Below, piece after piece: positions 16,884-24,802 of a stretch of DNA of 64,000 nucleotides (position 1 is the first letter of the stretch; the number at the start of each line of letters is the position of its first letter). Under the pieces are notes generated by a model, which was given only the letters and a program-made list of their open reading frames with translations, did no database searches and was not told the DNA's origin. Source of the stretch: Chitinophagaceae bacterium LGM1 (GTDB taxonomy: Bacteria; Bacteroidota; Bacteroidia; Chitinophagales; Chitinophagaceae); contig CP075895.1 in the NCBI GenBank assembly GCA_018604165.1, positions 3,157,001 to 3,221,000 on the forward strand, written 5' to 3'. The position numbers and the translations under genes were made by a program.

Positions 16884-18350
16884 TCATTCTCCCTGCAACA
16901 CCCACTTCTCCTGATTGAGGTGGGATAGCGTAACAGGTATATTGTATTTGCTTTGCAGATATTTAGCTAATGCTTCCGCTGCATATACAGAACGGTGTTG
17001 CCCGCCCGTACAGCCAAATGCTACACTCAGGTTTTCAAAACCACGTGCCAGATAATCTTCCACATTCAGCGATACCAAGCCATATACCTGCGCCAGAAAT
17101 TCAGACATCCTCGTTTCGCGCTCAAGGAATTGTTTTACGGGTTCGTCCTTGCCTGTCAAGTGTTTGTAGGCTGCGTACCTGCCCGGATTAAGCAGCCCTC
17201 GGCAATCGAACACATAACCACCACCATGCGCGCCTTTATCTTTCGGTATGCCGTTTTTGTAAGAGAAGCTGTTGATGGTTACTTGTAACTTGGCTGTTTC
17301 TGTACGCTCCGGTTGTGCATACCTGCTCTGCATCTCGGCAGATGACAAGCGTTCCAACAGTTTACGCATTTCAGGGTAAGCAGGCAGGTGCGGATTGACA
17401 GCCAAAAAGTTTTCTAAGTTTTTCAGTGCCGGGCCTATACTGCTTACAAAATGTGGTTTGTGTTGTAATAAGCCACGGAAACCATACGCACCCAACACTT
17501 GTAATATGCGTAATAACACAAATTGCAAATACCCACGACGGAAGTGTACCTCATCTACACGGGTAATGTGCAGGTTGTTCAAACTGGTCATATAGCCGTT
17601 CAGCAGGTCTTCTTTCCAAGCTTCGGGCAGTTGTGCTTTTGCTTGCCACAGCAGCGACGCTATATCATATTGTGGCGGCCCCTGCATAGCCCCTTGAAAA
17701 TCTATAAAATACACATCGCCCTCATGCACCATGATGTTGCGGCTCTGAAAGTCTCGATACATAAGCATTTGCGGTTGTATGCGCCCAAGCTCTTTGCTCA
17801 TCTGCTCCATCTCATACATCAGCAGTCCACGGTCGTATTGTATATTTTGCAGGTCGGCAAAGTAATATTTGAAGTAGAGTAAATCAGCCATGATGGCTTT
17901 CTCGTCGAAACTGCGTGTGCCGTAGCACTGGTAGTAATCCGCTTCTCGCCCTGCCAGCCATTGCATCTTGGCTAGTTGCTCCAATGCTTTATGAAAATAC
18001 TGACGCACACTATCGCTCTGCCCTTCTTTGTTCAGCATATCAAACAATGACGTACCACCCAAGTCTTGTTGCAGGTAGTATTTTTTGTCTTTGCTGATGC
18101 TATATACCTGTGGTACGTTTATTTCGTGTTTGCGTAGCAGTTCTGTAAAGTAGAAGTACGTATTGTTTTCGGGGATGTTGGTATTGTAAGTACCTATGGC
18201 AGATATGCTACCTGCCGTTATGCGGTAATACCTGCGGTCAGAGCCCGAAACGGGCAAGAGGTTTACCTGCTCCGGCTTTATGCCAAAGTGGTCTTCAAAA
18301 AGTTTTTCTAATGCGCTGATGGTTTGTGTTGATGGCTTGTTAGCGGTCAT
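16884..18350 (-). CDS. Fusion of APH-type sugar-kinase-like domain with RapZ C-terminal domain
   Basis: Two-domain protein of 488 aa. Residues 1-330 form an aminoglycoside-phosphotransferase (APH) fold, with catalytic loop YRDFQSRN (198-205, Asp200 and Asn205) and metal site IDFQG (216-220). They resemble the cell-wall sugar kinase AmgK more than antibiotic kinases. Residues ~355-488 are a RapZ C-terminal domain with FDCRGLLNPG (381-390) and GCTGGQHRSV (446-455). In E. coli this domain binds glucosamine-6-phosphate and the RNA partners of RapZ; its N-terminal P-loop domain is absent here. The start overlaps the stop of the SixA-like gene by 4 nt, so the two are translationally coupled, downstream of lpxH. 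A link to amino-sugar sensing or recycling is an inference. Confidence 0.85.
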   Translation of the reverse strand: MTANKPSTQTISALEKLFEDHFGIKPEQVNLLPVSGSDRRYYRITAGSISAIGTYNTNIPENNTYFYFTELLRKHEINVPQVYSISKDKKYYLQQDLGGTSLFDMLNKEGQSDSVRQYFHKALEQLAKMQWLAGREADYYQCYGTRSFDEKAIMADLLYFKYYFADLQNIQYDRGLLMYEMEQMSKELGRIQPQMLMYRDFQSRNIMVHEGDVYFIDFQGAMQGPPQYDIASLLWQAKAQLPEAWKEDLLNGYMTSLNNLHITRVDEVHFRRGYLQFVLLRILQVLGAYGFRGLLQHKPHFVSSIGPALKNLENFLAVNPHLPAYPEMRKLLERLSSAEMQSRYAQPERTETAKLQVTINSFSYKNGIPKDKGAHGGGYVFDCRGLLNPGRYAAYKHLTGKDEPVKQFLERETRMSEFLAQVYGLVSLNVEDYLARGFENLSVAFGCTGGQHRSVYAAEALAKYLQSKYNIPVTLSHLNQEKWVLQGE

Positions 18351-18847
18351 GTTACATTCTTAGGATAGTCAAATAAAATTACTTCTTTCTTTGTTCTGCT
18401 GAATTCATTCCATTGCTCGGCTTCAAACCTTATACCCACCATACCACAAGTGGGCATATTGTCGGTACAAAACTTATCTGATAATTCGTTTACAAATTCT
18501 GTTATGCCTGGGTTGTGTGCTACAATATATACTGTCTTTGCACCGTCAGCTACTTCATACAGCACTTCTTCAAACACGCTGGGTATGCAGTGGTACAGTT
18601 TTTCGTACCATACTATTTTGTCTTCGTCATACCCTACTGCTTTGGCTATTTTCTTTGCCGTTTGCTTGGCACGTTTAGCAGTGCTGGCTATTATCACATC
18701 CGGCTGCATGTTTCGCTTTTTCAGCCTTTCGCCCATCATGGGGGCATCTTGTTCGCCACGATCATTTAGTGGTCTTTCAAAATCACTCTGCAACGGGTTT
18801 GCCCAGCTCGACTTCGCGTGTCGTATCATCACAAGGGTTCGTTCCAT
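18347..18847 (-). CDS. Histidine phosphatase family protein, SixA-like
   Basis: Phosphoglycerate-mutase-like phosphatase of 166 aa. The catalytic RHA motif is in VMIRHAKSSW (residues 6-15) and the second conserved His in YIVAHNPGIT (about 107-116). Small proteins of this type (SixA) dephosphorylate phosphohistidine or small phosphates; the substrate here is unknown. It lies between lpxH (8 nt upstream) and the kinase/RapZ fusion (4-nt overlap), suggesting a linked role. Confidence 0.87.
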   Translation of the reverse strand: MERTLVMIRHAKSSWANPLQSDFERPLNDRGEQDAPMMGERLKKRNMQPDVIIASTAKRAKQTAKKIAKAVGYDEDKIVWYEKLYHCIPSVFEEVLYEVADGAKTVYIVAHNPGITEFVNELSDKFCTDNMPTCGMVGIRFEAEQWNEFSRTKKEVILFDYPKNVT

Positions 18848-18855
18848 ACTATTCT

Positions 18856-19614
18856 TTACTTGCCTTTATAATATTCCAATTTTAAATCCTTACCGTCAAA
18901 CACACCATAACTGTTATAGTGTATCCAGTCGCCAAGATTCACATACAGGCTGTTGTTGGGTAAGGGGTATTCAATAGCTATATGCCTGTGCCCGAAGATG
19001 AAATAATCTATTGGCTCATGCTTCAATCTTTCCAACGCATATTGTACTAACCATTCTTTTTCAGGCCCAAGAAAAGGATCGTCCTCTACACTGTGTTTTG
19101 GTCCTAATCGGCTAAACCATTCTGCCATTCCCACGCCCGTGTCCGGGTGTATGCGCCTGTACAGCCATTGCGACAGCCTATTGCGCAATATACCTTTCAG
19201 TATTTTATACCCTCTATCGCCGGGCCCTAAGCCATCGCCGTGTGCTATCAGAAATCTTTTACCGTTGAATGTTCTCTCAATAGGTTCGTGGTGTACGGGT
19301 ATATTCAGTTCTTCCTGAAAATAACCACGCATCCACAAATCATGATTGCCTGTAAAAGCCTCTATCGGCAGTCCGCTATCGCTGAGTTCTGCCAGCTTGC
19401 CAAGAAAACGTGTATATCCTTTAGGGACTACTTTTTTGTATTCAAACCAGGCGTCAAAAAGGTCGCCGACTAAAAAAAGTTGCGCGGCGTCATGTTTTAT
19501 TTCGTCCAGCCAATGGCACAACCTTTTTTCACGGGCAAGGCTCGTTTCTCTGTCGGGGATGCCGAGATGAAAATCGGATGCGAAATAAATTTTTTTGCCT
19601 TCGGGTAAATCCAT
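18856..19614 (-). CDS. lpxH: UDP-2,3-diacylglucosamine diphosphatase (LpxH-like)
   Basis: Calcineurin-like metallophosphoesterase of 252 aa. The five metal-binding blocks are present: YFASDFHLG (Asp14, His16), VGDLFDAW, GNHDLWM, IAHGDGLG and FGHRH. The pattern SDFHLG...GDLFD fits LpxH, which cleaves UDP-2,3-diacylglucosamine to lipid X in lipid A synthesis at the inner membrane face. Bacteroidota LpxH-like proteins are divergent, so a general phosphoesterase role is the alternative. It leads the lpxH / sixA-like / kinase-RapZ operon. Confidence 0.83.
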   Translation of the reverse strand: MDLPEGKKIYFASDFHLGIPDRETSLAREKRLCHWLDEIKHDAAQLFLVGDLFDAWFEYKKVVPKGYTRFLGKLAELSDSGLPIEAFTGNHDLWMRGYFQEELNIPVHHEPIERTFNGKRFLIAHGDGLGPGDRGYKILKGILRNRLSQWLYRRIHPDTGVGMAEWFSRLGPKHSVEDDPFLGPEKEWLVQYALERLKHEPIDYFIFGHRHIAIEYPLPNNSLYVNLGDWIHYNSYGVFDGKDLKLEYYKGK

Positions 19615-19637
19615 GAATTACGGCTCGGAATGGGGGA

Positions 19638-19645
19638 CAAAGTTA
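19638..19645 (-). promoter_or_regulatory. -7 element of the lpxH operon
   Basis: Minus strand TAACTTTG, ending 23 nt before the ATG at 19614. A TTG lies only 16 nt further upstream, which is short for the usual spacer. Confidence 0.45.
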
Positions 19646-19681
19646 ACAGATTTGGCGTACTCAACAGTATATATAAGGTCT

Positions 19682-20095
19682 TTATTTATCTTTCTTTACA
19701 CATGCCTCTGCCGTCATGATGCTGATGCTCGCGCGTTTATAGTCTTTCAGGTTGCGGGTAATGAGCAGACCGATATTATTTTCCAAAGCGGTATAATACT
19801 GTATAGCATCCTCAAAATCGCCGAAATCCGAACCCAAAGACAGGCTGATAATTTTATCATCAACAGCCAGTACCTGCACCAGTGCCTTGAATTGGGTGAG
19901 TATTCGTCTGCTTTCCTTCTTATTGTATTGCCTTGAAATAACATAATCTAGGTTGTTAAAGCATAAAGACGATACGTAGAGTTTTATTTTCTTTTTGTCT
20001 GCCAAGGTAAACAACTGAGCTGCTGCCTTGTAGAAAGGTTGCCGTTCAGTAAGCAAATCGAGTGCGATGTCTGTATCTATCAGCAGCTTGTCCAT
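19682..20095 (-). CDS. PIN-domain toxin (VapC-like RNase)
   Basis: PIN-domain protein of 137 aa, expected to be the RNase toxin of a type II toxin-antitoxin pair. Acidic metal-binding residues are seen in LLIDTDIALDLL (Asp7, Asp9), in a central Glu/Asp-rich region (RRILTQFKALVQVLAVDDK) and in DFGDFEDAIQYYTA (about 96-109), with the final LLITRNLKDYK typical of PIN C-termini. The start overlaps the antitoxin stop by 1 nt (TAATG). Confidence 0.85.
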   Translation of the reverse strand: MDKLLIDTDIALDLLTERQPFYKAAAQLFTLADKKKIKLYVSSLCFNNLDYVISRQYNKKESRRILTQFKALVQVLAVDDKIISLSLGSDFGDFEDAIQYYTALENNIGLLITRNLKDYKRASISIMTAEACVKKDK

Positions 20096-20340
20096 TATTT
20101 GTATTTTTCTTGCAGGTGCTTTAGTTTTTCAGCTTTGTAATCATAACCTTCTGGCAATGACACAACCCCCGACAAACTCTTAACAAGAGGGGATATTTCA
20201 ACCTGCTTTTCGTCTTTAGCTACCAGCAGGGCAAGGTAGTTTTCTATGACATCGGATAGCGAAGTGCGGTTTTTTTCCGCGTAGGCTTTCGCTTTTTTTA
20301 TGATGTGCTCATCTAATGACAATGTAAGTTTAGCATCCAT
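20095..20340 (-). CDS. Antitoxin of the PIN toxin (DUF6364-like, ribbon-helix-helix)
   Basis: Small protein of 81 aa. The N-terminal half (KLTLSLDEHIIKKAKAYAEK, then RTSLSDVIENYL) has the strand-helix-helix pattern of a ribbon-helix-helix DNA-binding domain, as in DUF6364 antitoxins. The charged C-terminus (EGYDYKAEKLKHLQEKYK) is the likely toxin-binding tail. It precedes the toxin gene with 1-nt overlap and has palindromes upstream suited to autoregulation. Confidence 0.82.
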   Translation of the reverse strand: MDAKLTLSLDEHIIKKAKAYAEKNRTSLSDVIENYLALLVAKDEKQVEISPLVKSLSGVVSLPEGYDYKAEKLKHLQEKYK

Positions 20341-20353
20341 TTCAGATGATTTT

Positions 20354-20395
20354 GTACGTATAAAATTACAAAATTTATACGTACATTTTATGTAC
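20354..20395 (-). promoter_or_regulatory. Palindromic operator of the toxin-antitoxin pair
   Basis: Two adjoining inverted repeats begin 14 nt upstream of the antitoxin ATG: GTACGTATAAA (20354-20364) with TTTATACGTAC (20374-20384), and GTACAT-TTT-ATGTAC (20381-20395). They share the GTAC half-site, a layout expected for cooperative RHH dimers. A -7-like ATTTTG lies between the first arms. Confidence 0.6.
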
Positions 20396-20420
20396 TTGAA
20401 AAATTATTTTCAAAAAATAA

Positions 20421-20453
20421 TTTGGAAATCTGAAAACTGTGCTCCTATCTTTG
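20421..20453 (+). promoter_or_regulatory. Promoter of the SAM-riboswitch leader
   Basis: TTTG (20421-20424), 21-nt spacer, TATCTTTG (20446-20453). Transcription should begin at about 20457-20460, just before the riboswitch. Confidence 0.7.
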
Positions 20454-20474
20454 CATCAGTTCTTTACAATATCG

Positions 20475-20585
20475 CTTATCAAGAAAGGTGGAGGGTTATG
20501 GCCCGATGATACCTTAGCAACCTCTTCCGAAGCAATTCGGAAAACTGGTGCTAATTCCATCCTGCAGCAATGCAGGGCAGATAAG
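20475..20585 (+). promoter_or_regulatory. SAM-I riboswitch (S-box leader)
   Basis: The hallmark S-box elements occur in order: P1 5' strand CTTATCAAGA (20475 onward), the conserved GGTGGAGGG and GGCCCGATGA-type core with the kink-turn region, AGCAACC, then GGTGCTAATTCC (J3/4 and P4 region), and the closing AGATAAG (20579-20585) that pairs with CTTATC. A terminator hairpin follows 48 nt later. On SAM binding, transcription should stop before the downstream methionine genes. Placement in front of cystathionine gamma-synthase and homoserine dehydrogenase fits. Confidence 0.96.
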
Positions 20586-20633
20586 TCAGACGCAAAAGTT
20601 TGCAAGTATCAACCCAGTGTTGTTCACATAACT

Positions 20634-20667
20634 AAAAGCTCCTCTGATTTATCGGAGGAGCTTTTTT
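20634..20667 (+). terminator. Riboswitch-controlled terminator
   Basis: AAAAGCTCCTC pairs with GAGGAGCTTTT (stem continued by TGA/TCG) around a TTTA loop, followed by T6. It sits between the SAM-I aptamer and the cystathionine gamma-synthase start and is the likely expression platform. Confidence 0.88.
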
Positions 20668-20762
20668 GTTGCCCATGCACAAAGCTCTTTCGGTAAAAAC
20701 ATCTTCTTGGTAACGGATTGTATCGAAGTAAAATTTCGTAACATTTTAAAACCAACAAGATA

Positions 20763-21944
20763 ATGAGCAACGCGACACAACTAATCCACAGCATTCCGGT
20801 TGACCCACTGACGGGTTCTATTTCCGTACCCATTTACCAGACATCCACCTTCGTACAGGATGCCCCTGGTGAACACAAAGGCTACGACTATGCACGTACC
20901 AACAACCCAACCCGTGAAACACTTGAAAAAATTACAGCCCTTCTGGAAGGGGGCGAGAGAGCATCGGCATTTGCAAGCGGACTGGCAGCAATTGATGCCG
21001 TAGTAAAACTGCTTGAAACGGGTGATGAAATACTGGCGGTGGACGACATCTACGGCGGTGCATTCCGTTTGTTCACACACATCTATGCCAAGTTCGGTAT
21101 CAAGGTCAACTATACAGACACTACCGACATTGCCAATGTGATAGATGCCATCACACCAAAAACAAAACTGATATGGCTGGAAACACCCACTAACCCTACG
21201 CTGAAAATAAGTGACATTGAAACCATCGCAGCGATTGCCAAGCAAAACAACATACTGCTCTGTGTAGATAACACTTTCGCATCGCCCGTATTACAACAAC
21301 CCATCAAACTGGGTGCGGATATTGTGATACACAGTGCTACCAAATACCTCGGCGGGCACAGCGATTTGATTGCAGGGTTGGTAGTAAGTGCTACACAAGA
21401 GCTGGGCGATAAAATCAAATTCATACAAAATGCAAGCGGTGCTATCCTCTCTCCACACGATAGCTGGTTAGTGATACGCGGCATAGAAACACTACACCTG
21501 CGTGTAAATGAGCACAGCCGCAACGCATTGGCAGTAGCACAATACCTAGAAAACCATCCTGCTATTGACAAGGTGTTTTATCCCGGCTTGAAATCTCACC
21601 CCAACCATGATATTGCAGCTAAGCAACAAAAAGGCTTTGGTGGTATTGTATCTTTTACACTGAAGAATAATACGGAAGATGCTGCAAGGTTAGTTGTCTG
21701 TAATACTAAACTCTTTAAGCTGGCAGAGAGCCTCGGCGGTGTAAAAAGCCTGCTGTGTCATCCTGCACAAATGACGCACAAATCCATACCTGCCGACAAA
21801 CGCCGTGCCGCAGGTGTAGCAGACAGTCTTGTACGCCTGAGCGTAGGGCTTGAAGAAGTGGACGACCTGATACACGATATAGAACAGGCACTGAACAAAG
21901 CACAAACTTTTGTAGCCGAAATAAAACTGCCTGCATTTCAATAA
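20763..21944 (+). CDS. metB: Cystathionine gamma-synthase (Cys/Met-metabolism PLP enzyme)
   Basis: PLP-dependent transsulfuration enzyme of 393 aa. The PLP lysine lies in HSATKYLGGHSD and the substrate/cofactor motifs YDYARTNNPTR and ETPTNPTL are present, as in MetB, MetC and MGL enzymes. The SAM-I riboswitch upstream and the homoserine dehydrogenase gene downstream favour synthesis of cystathionine (or direct sulfhydrylation) from an activated homoserine ester. MetB, MetC and sulfhydrylases are hard to separate by eye, so the exact reaction is an inference from context. Confidence 0.87.
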   Translation: MSNATQLIHSIPVDPLTGSISVPIYQTSTFVQDAPGEHKGYDYARTNNPTRETLEKITALLEGGERASAFASGLAAIDAVVKLLETGDEILAVDDIYGGAFRLFTHIYAKFGIKVNYTDTTDIANVIDAITPKTKLIWLETPTNPTLKISDIETIAAIAKQNNILLCVDNTFASPVLQQPIKLGADIVIHSATKYLGGHSDLIAGLVVSATQELGDKIKFIQNASGAILSPHDSWLVIRGIETLHLRVNEHSRNALAVAQYLENHPAIDKVFYPGLKSHPNHDIAAKQQKGFGGIVSFTLKNNTEDAARLVVCNTKLFKLAESLGGVKSLLCHPAQMTHKSIPADKRRAAGVADSLVRLSVGLEEVDDLIHDIEQALNKAQTFVAEIKLPAFQ

Positions 21945-21988
21945 TCAATCAACAACCTCTTAGCGTCTTTGCGACTTAGTGGTTAAAT

Positions 21989-23269
21989 ATGTCTAACAAC
22001 AAAAAAGAAACAACAATGTCTATTCAACAAAAGAAATTAAACATCGGCCTGTTTGGCTTTGGTGTAGTAGGTAGTGGCTTGTATAAAGTATTGCAGCAAA
22101 CCCCATCGCTCAATGCGGAGATTAAGAAAGTCTGCATCAAGCATCCTGAAAAAAAACGTACAGCCCCTGAAACACTTTTCACCATCGATCCTGAATTACT
22201 GTTGAGTGATGAAAACATCAACGTGATAGTGGAACTGATAGACGATGCGGATGCGGCATACTATATCGTATCTCGTGCGTTGGCATCGGGCAAAGCAGTA
22301 GTGAGCGCCAACAAAAAAATGATAGCCGAACACTTACCCGAATTGCTGGCATTGCAGAAGCAATACAATGTGCCTTTCTTGTATGAGAGTGCTTGTTGTG
22401 CAAGTATCCCTGTCATCCGCAATCTGGAAGAGTATTATGATAACGACTTGCTGCAAGGCATTAGCGGTATTGTAAACGGCTCTACCAATTACATCCTCAC
22501 GCGTGTGTTTCAAGACAAGTTGAGCTTTGAAGATGCATTATTACAAGCGCAAGTAGAGGGCTTTGCAGAGAGCAACCCCAAACTGGATGTTGAGGGTATA
22601 GATGCGGTGAACAAACTATCCATCCTGCTAACACATGCTTACGGCATTGTTTCTCACCCGCAAGAGATTGTACACAGCGGCATCCAAAATCTGCAAGGGC
22701 ATGATGCAGTATTTGCCAAAGAAAAAGGCTTTGAAATAAAATTGATAGCACAAGCCAAAAAGCTGGAAGATGGCGATGTAGCGGCATTTGTTTTGCCACA
22801 GTTTGTAGATGTTACTAACCAGCTATACAACGTGCGCAATGAGTACAATGGTGTGGTGATAGAAAGCGGGCTTGCAGATAAACAGTTTTTCTATGGCAAG
22901 GGTGCAGGTAGTTTCCCAACTGCATCTGCAGTATTGAGCGACCTGAGCGCACTACGCTATGATTACAAATACGAATACAAAAAACTGAATAACAAAACTG
23001 CTGGCGGCATTACCAATGATTTCTTTCTACGGGTGTATGTAAGTTTTGAAGGATTGTTTCAAGTGCCGCACGAGCGTTTTGAACGGATTGAAGAATGGAG
23101 CAGCAGCGAAAAACGCTGCCACGTAATTGGCATCATCCGCTTCTCAAAACTAAGAGAAGGCAATTGGTGGAAGAAAAAAGGCACATCGCTGATAGTATGG
23201 CCTGATGCATTTGTGAACAATATTGAGGAGCGTGTGCATGAAGAAGAAAGCGCGCTGGCATTTGTTTAA
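21989..23269 (+). CDS. hom: Homoserine dehydrogenase
   Basis: NAD(P)-dependent oxidoreductase of 426 aa converting aspartate semialdehyde to homoserine, the entry to methionine and threonine. The Rossmann motif is GLFGFGVVGSGLYKVL (about 20-35), followed by NKKMIAEH, the catalytic-domain signature ISGIVNGSTNYILT and the KLDVEGIDAVNKLSILL segment with active Asp and Lys. It is monofunctional, without an aspartokinase domain. Starts at 21989 and 22016 are both possible. It lies 44 nt after metB in the SAM-controlled unit. It ends convergently, overlapping the TIGR02757 gene by 4 nt. Confidence 0.92.
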   Translation: MSNNKKETTMSIQQKKLNIGLFGFGVVGSGLYKVLQQTPSLNAEIKKVCIKHPEKKRTAPETLFTIDPELLLSDENINVIVELIDDADAAYYIVSRALASGKAVVSANKKMIAEHLPELLALQKQYNVPFLYESACCASIPVIRNLEEYYDNDLLQGISGIVNGSTNYILTRVFQDKLSFEDALLQAQVEGFAESNPKLDVEGIDAVNKLSILLTHAYGIVSHPQEIVHSGIQNLQGHDAVFAKEKGFEIKLIAQAKKLEDGDVAAFVLPQFVDVTNQLYNVRNEYNGVVIESGLADKQFFYGKGAGSFPTASAVLSDLSALRYDYKYEYKKLNNKTAGGITNDFFLRVYVSFEGLFQVPHERFERIEEWSSSEKRCHVIGIIRFSKLREGNWWKKKGTSLIVWPDAFVNNIEERVHEEESALAFV

Positions 23270-24039
23270 AAACACTCCTCAGCACCTAAGCCAAAGAGGG
23301 CATAATCATACACAGCAGGGTCTTCAGGGTTTAGCTCCCGAAGGCTTTGCGTTAACGACAATGCGTTTCGCCAGTCTGATTTCTCATTGCGGATGAGGCC
23401 TAAGCGAAATGCCACCCTGCCAACATGAACATCAAGCGGGCAAACCAACTGGTGTGGGCTTATCTTTTTCCAGATGCCGAAGTCAACGCCATGTTTGTCT
23501 GCCCTAACCATCCAGCGCAAATACATATTAATGCGTTTGCAGGCAGATTTGCGCGCCGGGGTTGCAATATGTTTTCTCGTTCTTTCGGGATGCTCGATAG
23601 AGAAAAAATAGTTGTAGAAATGTATCAGTGCCTGCTCCACCGTATCATGTTTGTAACGCAGAGTTGGCACAAATGCATCTTCCAGACTATTGTGTTGGGT
23701 GTAATGATATTGCAGCCAGTGAATAAAATACAATAGGTCTGTAGCATTAAATGTGCGGTGCGCGAAGCCAAGCATCTTTTTCAGGTCGGTATCCCGATGA
23801 TGTAGTACAAAATCGTGCGGAGCATCATCCATCCACTGCATTATTTTGCTACTGCTGTTGATGATGCTGGTGCGATTGCCCCAAGCCAATACAGCAGCAA
23901 ACAAACCTGCTATTTCTATATCCTGCCGTTTACTGAAACGGTGCGGAACGCATACAGGGTCGCCCTTAATAAAAGAAGGCTGATTATACAGCCTTACTTT
24001 TTCATCCAATAAATATTTGAGTGTTTGTATATCCTGCAT
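23266..24039 (-). CDS. TIGR02757 (DUF2400) family protein
   Basis: Soluble protein of 257 aa matching the TIGR02757 family: DPVCVPHRFSKRQDIEIAGL (about 25-44), AAVLAWGNR, and late VCPLDVHVGRVAFRLGLI (about 195-215), a pattern that recalls helix-hairpin-helix DNA glycosylases. Function is not established. ATG 24039 is preferred over a GTG at 24042. It follows the cyclophilin gene by a few nt and is probably co-transcribed. Confidence 0.83.
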   Translation of the reverse strand: MQDIQTLKYLLDEKVRLYNQPSFIKGDPVCVPHRFSKRQDIEIAGLFAAVLAWGNRTSIINSSSKIMQWMDDAPHDFVLHHRDTDLKKMLGFAHRTFNATDLLYFIHWLQYHYTQHNSLEDAFVPTLRYKHDTVEQALIHFYNYFFSIEHPERTRKHIATPARKSACKRINMYLRWMVRADKHGVDFGIWKKISPHQLVCPLDVHVGRVAFRLGLIRNEKSDWRNALSLTQSLRELNPEDPAVYDYALFGLGAEECF

Positions 24040-24045
24040 CACATG

Positions 24046-24717
24046 TTAAAAGATACCCAGAAACTTCTTTTTCTTCATGCGCACTTTTATCATTTTGATG
24101 TCTTTGTTCGGTCTGTCACGCCCATCGCGTGCTTCGGCAGCTATTTTGTCAACAACATCCATACCCTCTTCTACTATACCCAGTACGGTATAGTTACCAT
24201 CTAGGTGCGGTGTGCCACCTATTGTTTTGTACGCAGTACGTTGCTTGGGTGTAAACTTGCGTCCTGTACGTTCTGATATTGTATTGAGTTCTTCGTCCGT
24301 ATATTTTCTGCCCACTACTATGTAAAACTGGCAACCGCTCGATGCTTTTTCAGGGTTATTATCGCGTGCCATACCTATAGCACCACGCTGGTGGAAGTTA
24401 AGGGCATTTATTTCGGCAGGCACACGGTAGCCCACATCACCCTCACCCAATGCAGCACCAGCGGCCGCTTTTTTAGAATCGGGATCGCCGCCTTGTATCA
24501 CAAAATTGGGTATCACACGGTGAAACAATGTACTGTCGAAAAATTTCTGCTTCGTCAGCTTATACATATTGTCCCTATGCTTAGGCGTATTATCGTATAG
24601 TGCCAGTACTATCTTGCCGTACTCTGTAGTAACGGTTATTTTCTCTTTATTGATTTTTTGTGCCGTAGCAATCGTAAGAGAAGCAAAGGCAAGAGCCGTG
24701 AGTAATAATTTTTTCAT
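24046..24717 (-). CDS. Exported peptidyl-prolyl cis-trans isomerase, cyclophilin type
   Basis: Cyclophilin of 223 aa with an N-terminal signal peptide (KKLLLTALAFASLTIATAQ). The domain shows FHRVIPNFVIQGGDP (catalytic Arg in FHR), GAIGMARDNNPEKASSGCQFYI and LDGNYTVLG...VVDKIA. It should assist folding of periplasmic proteins. It is the upstream gene of a two-gene unit with TIGR02757. Confidence 0.92.
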   Translation of the reverse strand: MKKLLLTALAFASLTIATAQKINKEKITVTTEYGKIVLALYDNTPKHRDNMYKLTKQKFFDSTLFHRVIPNFVIQGGDPDSKKAAAGAALGEGDVGYRVPAEINALNFHQRGAIGMARDNNPEKASSGCQFYIVVGRKYTDEELNTISERTGRKFTPKQRTAYKTIGGTPHLDGNYTVLGIVEEGMDVVDKIAAEARDGRDRPNKDIKMIKVRMKKKKFLGIF

Positions 24718-24802
24718 AAATACGGAGTATAAAATGGAGTTTCACCTGTTTTGTGGTGCGAACATAATTACAAAAAACTAAATTAGCATATTATTCAACA
24801 CA

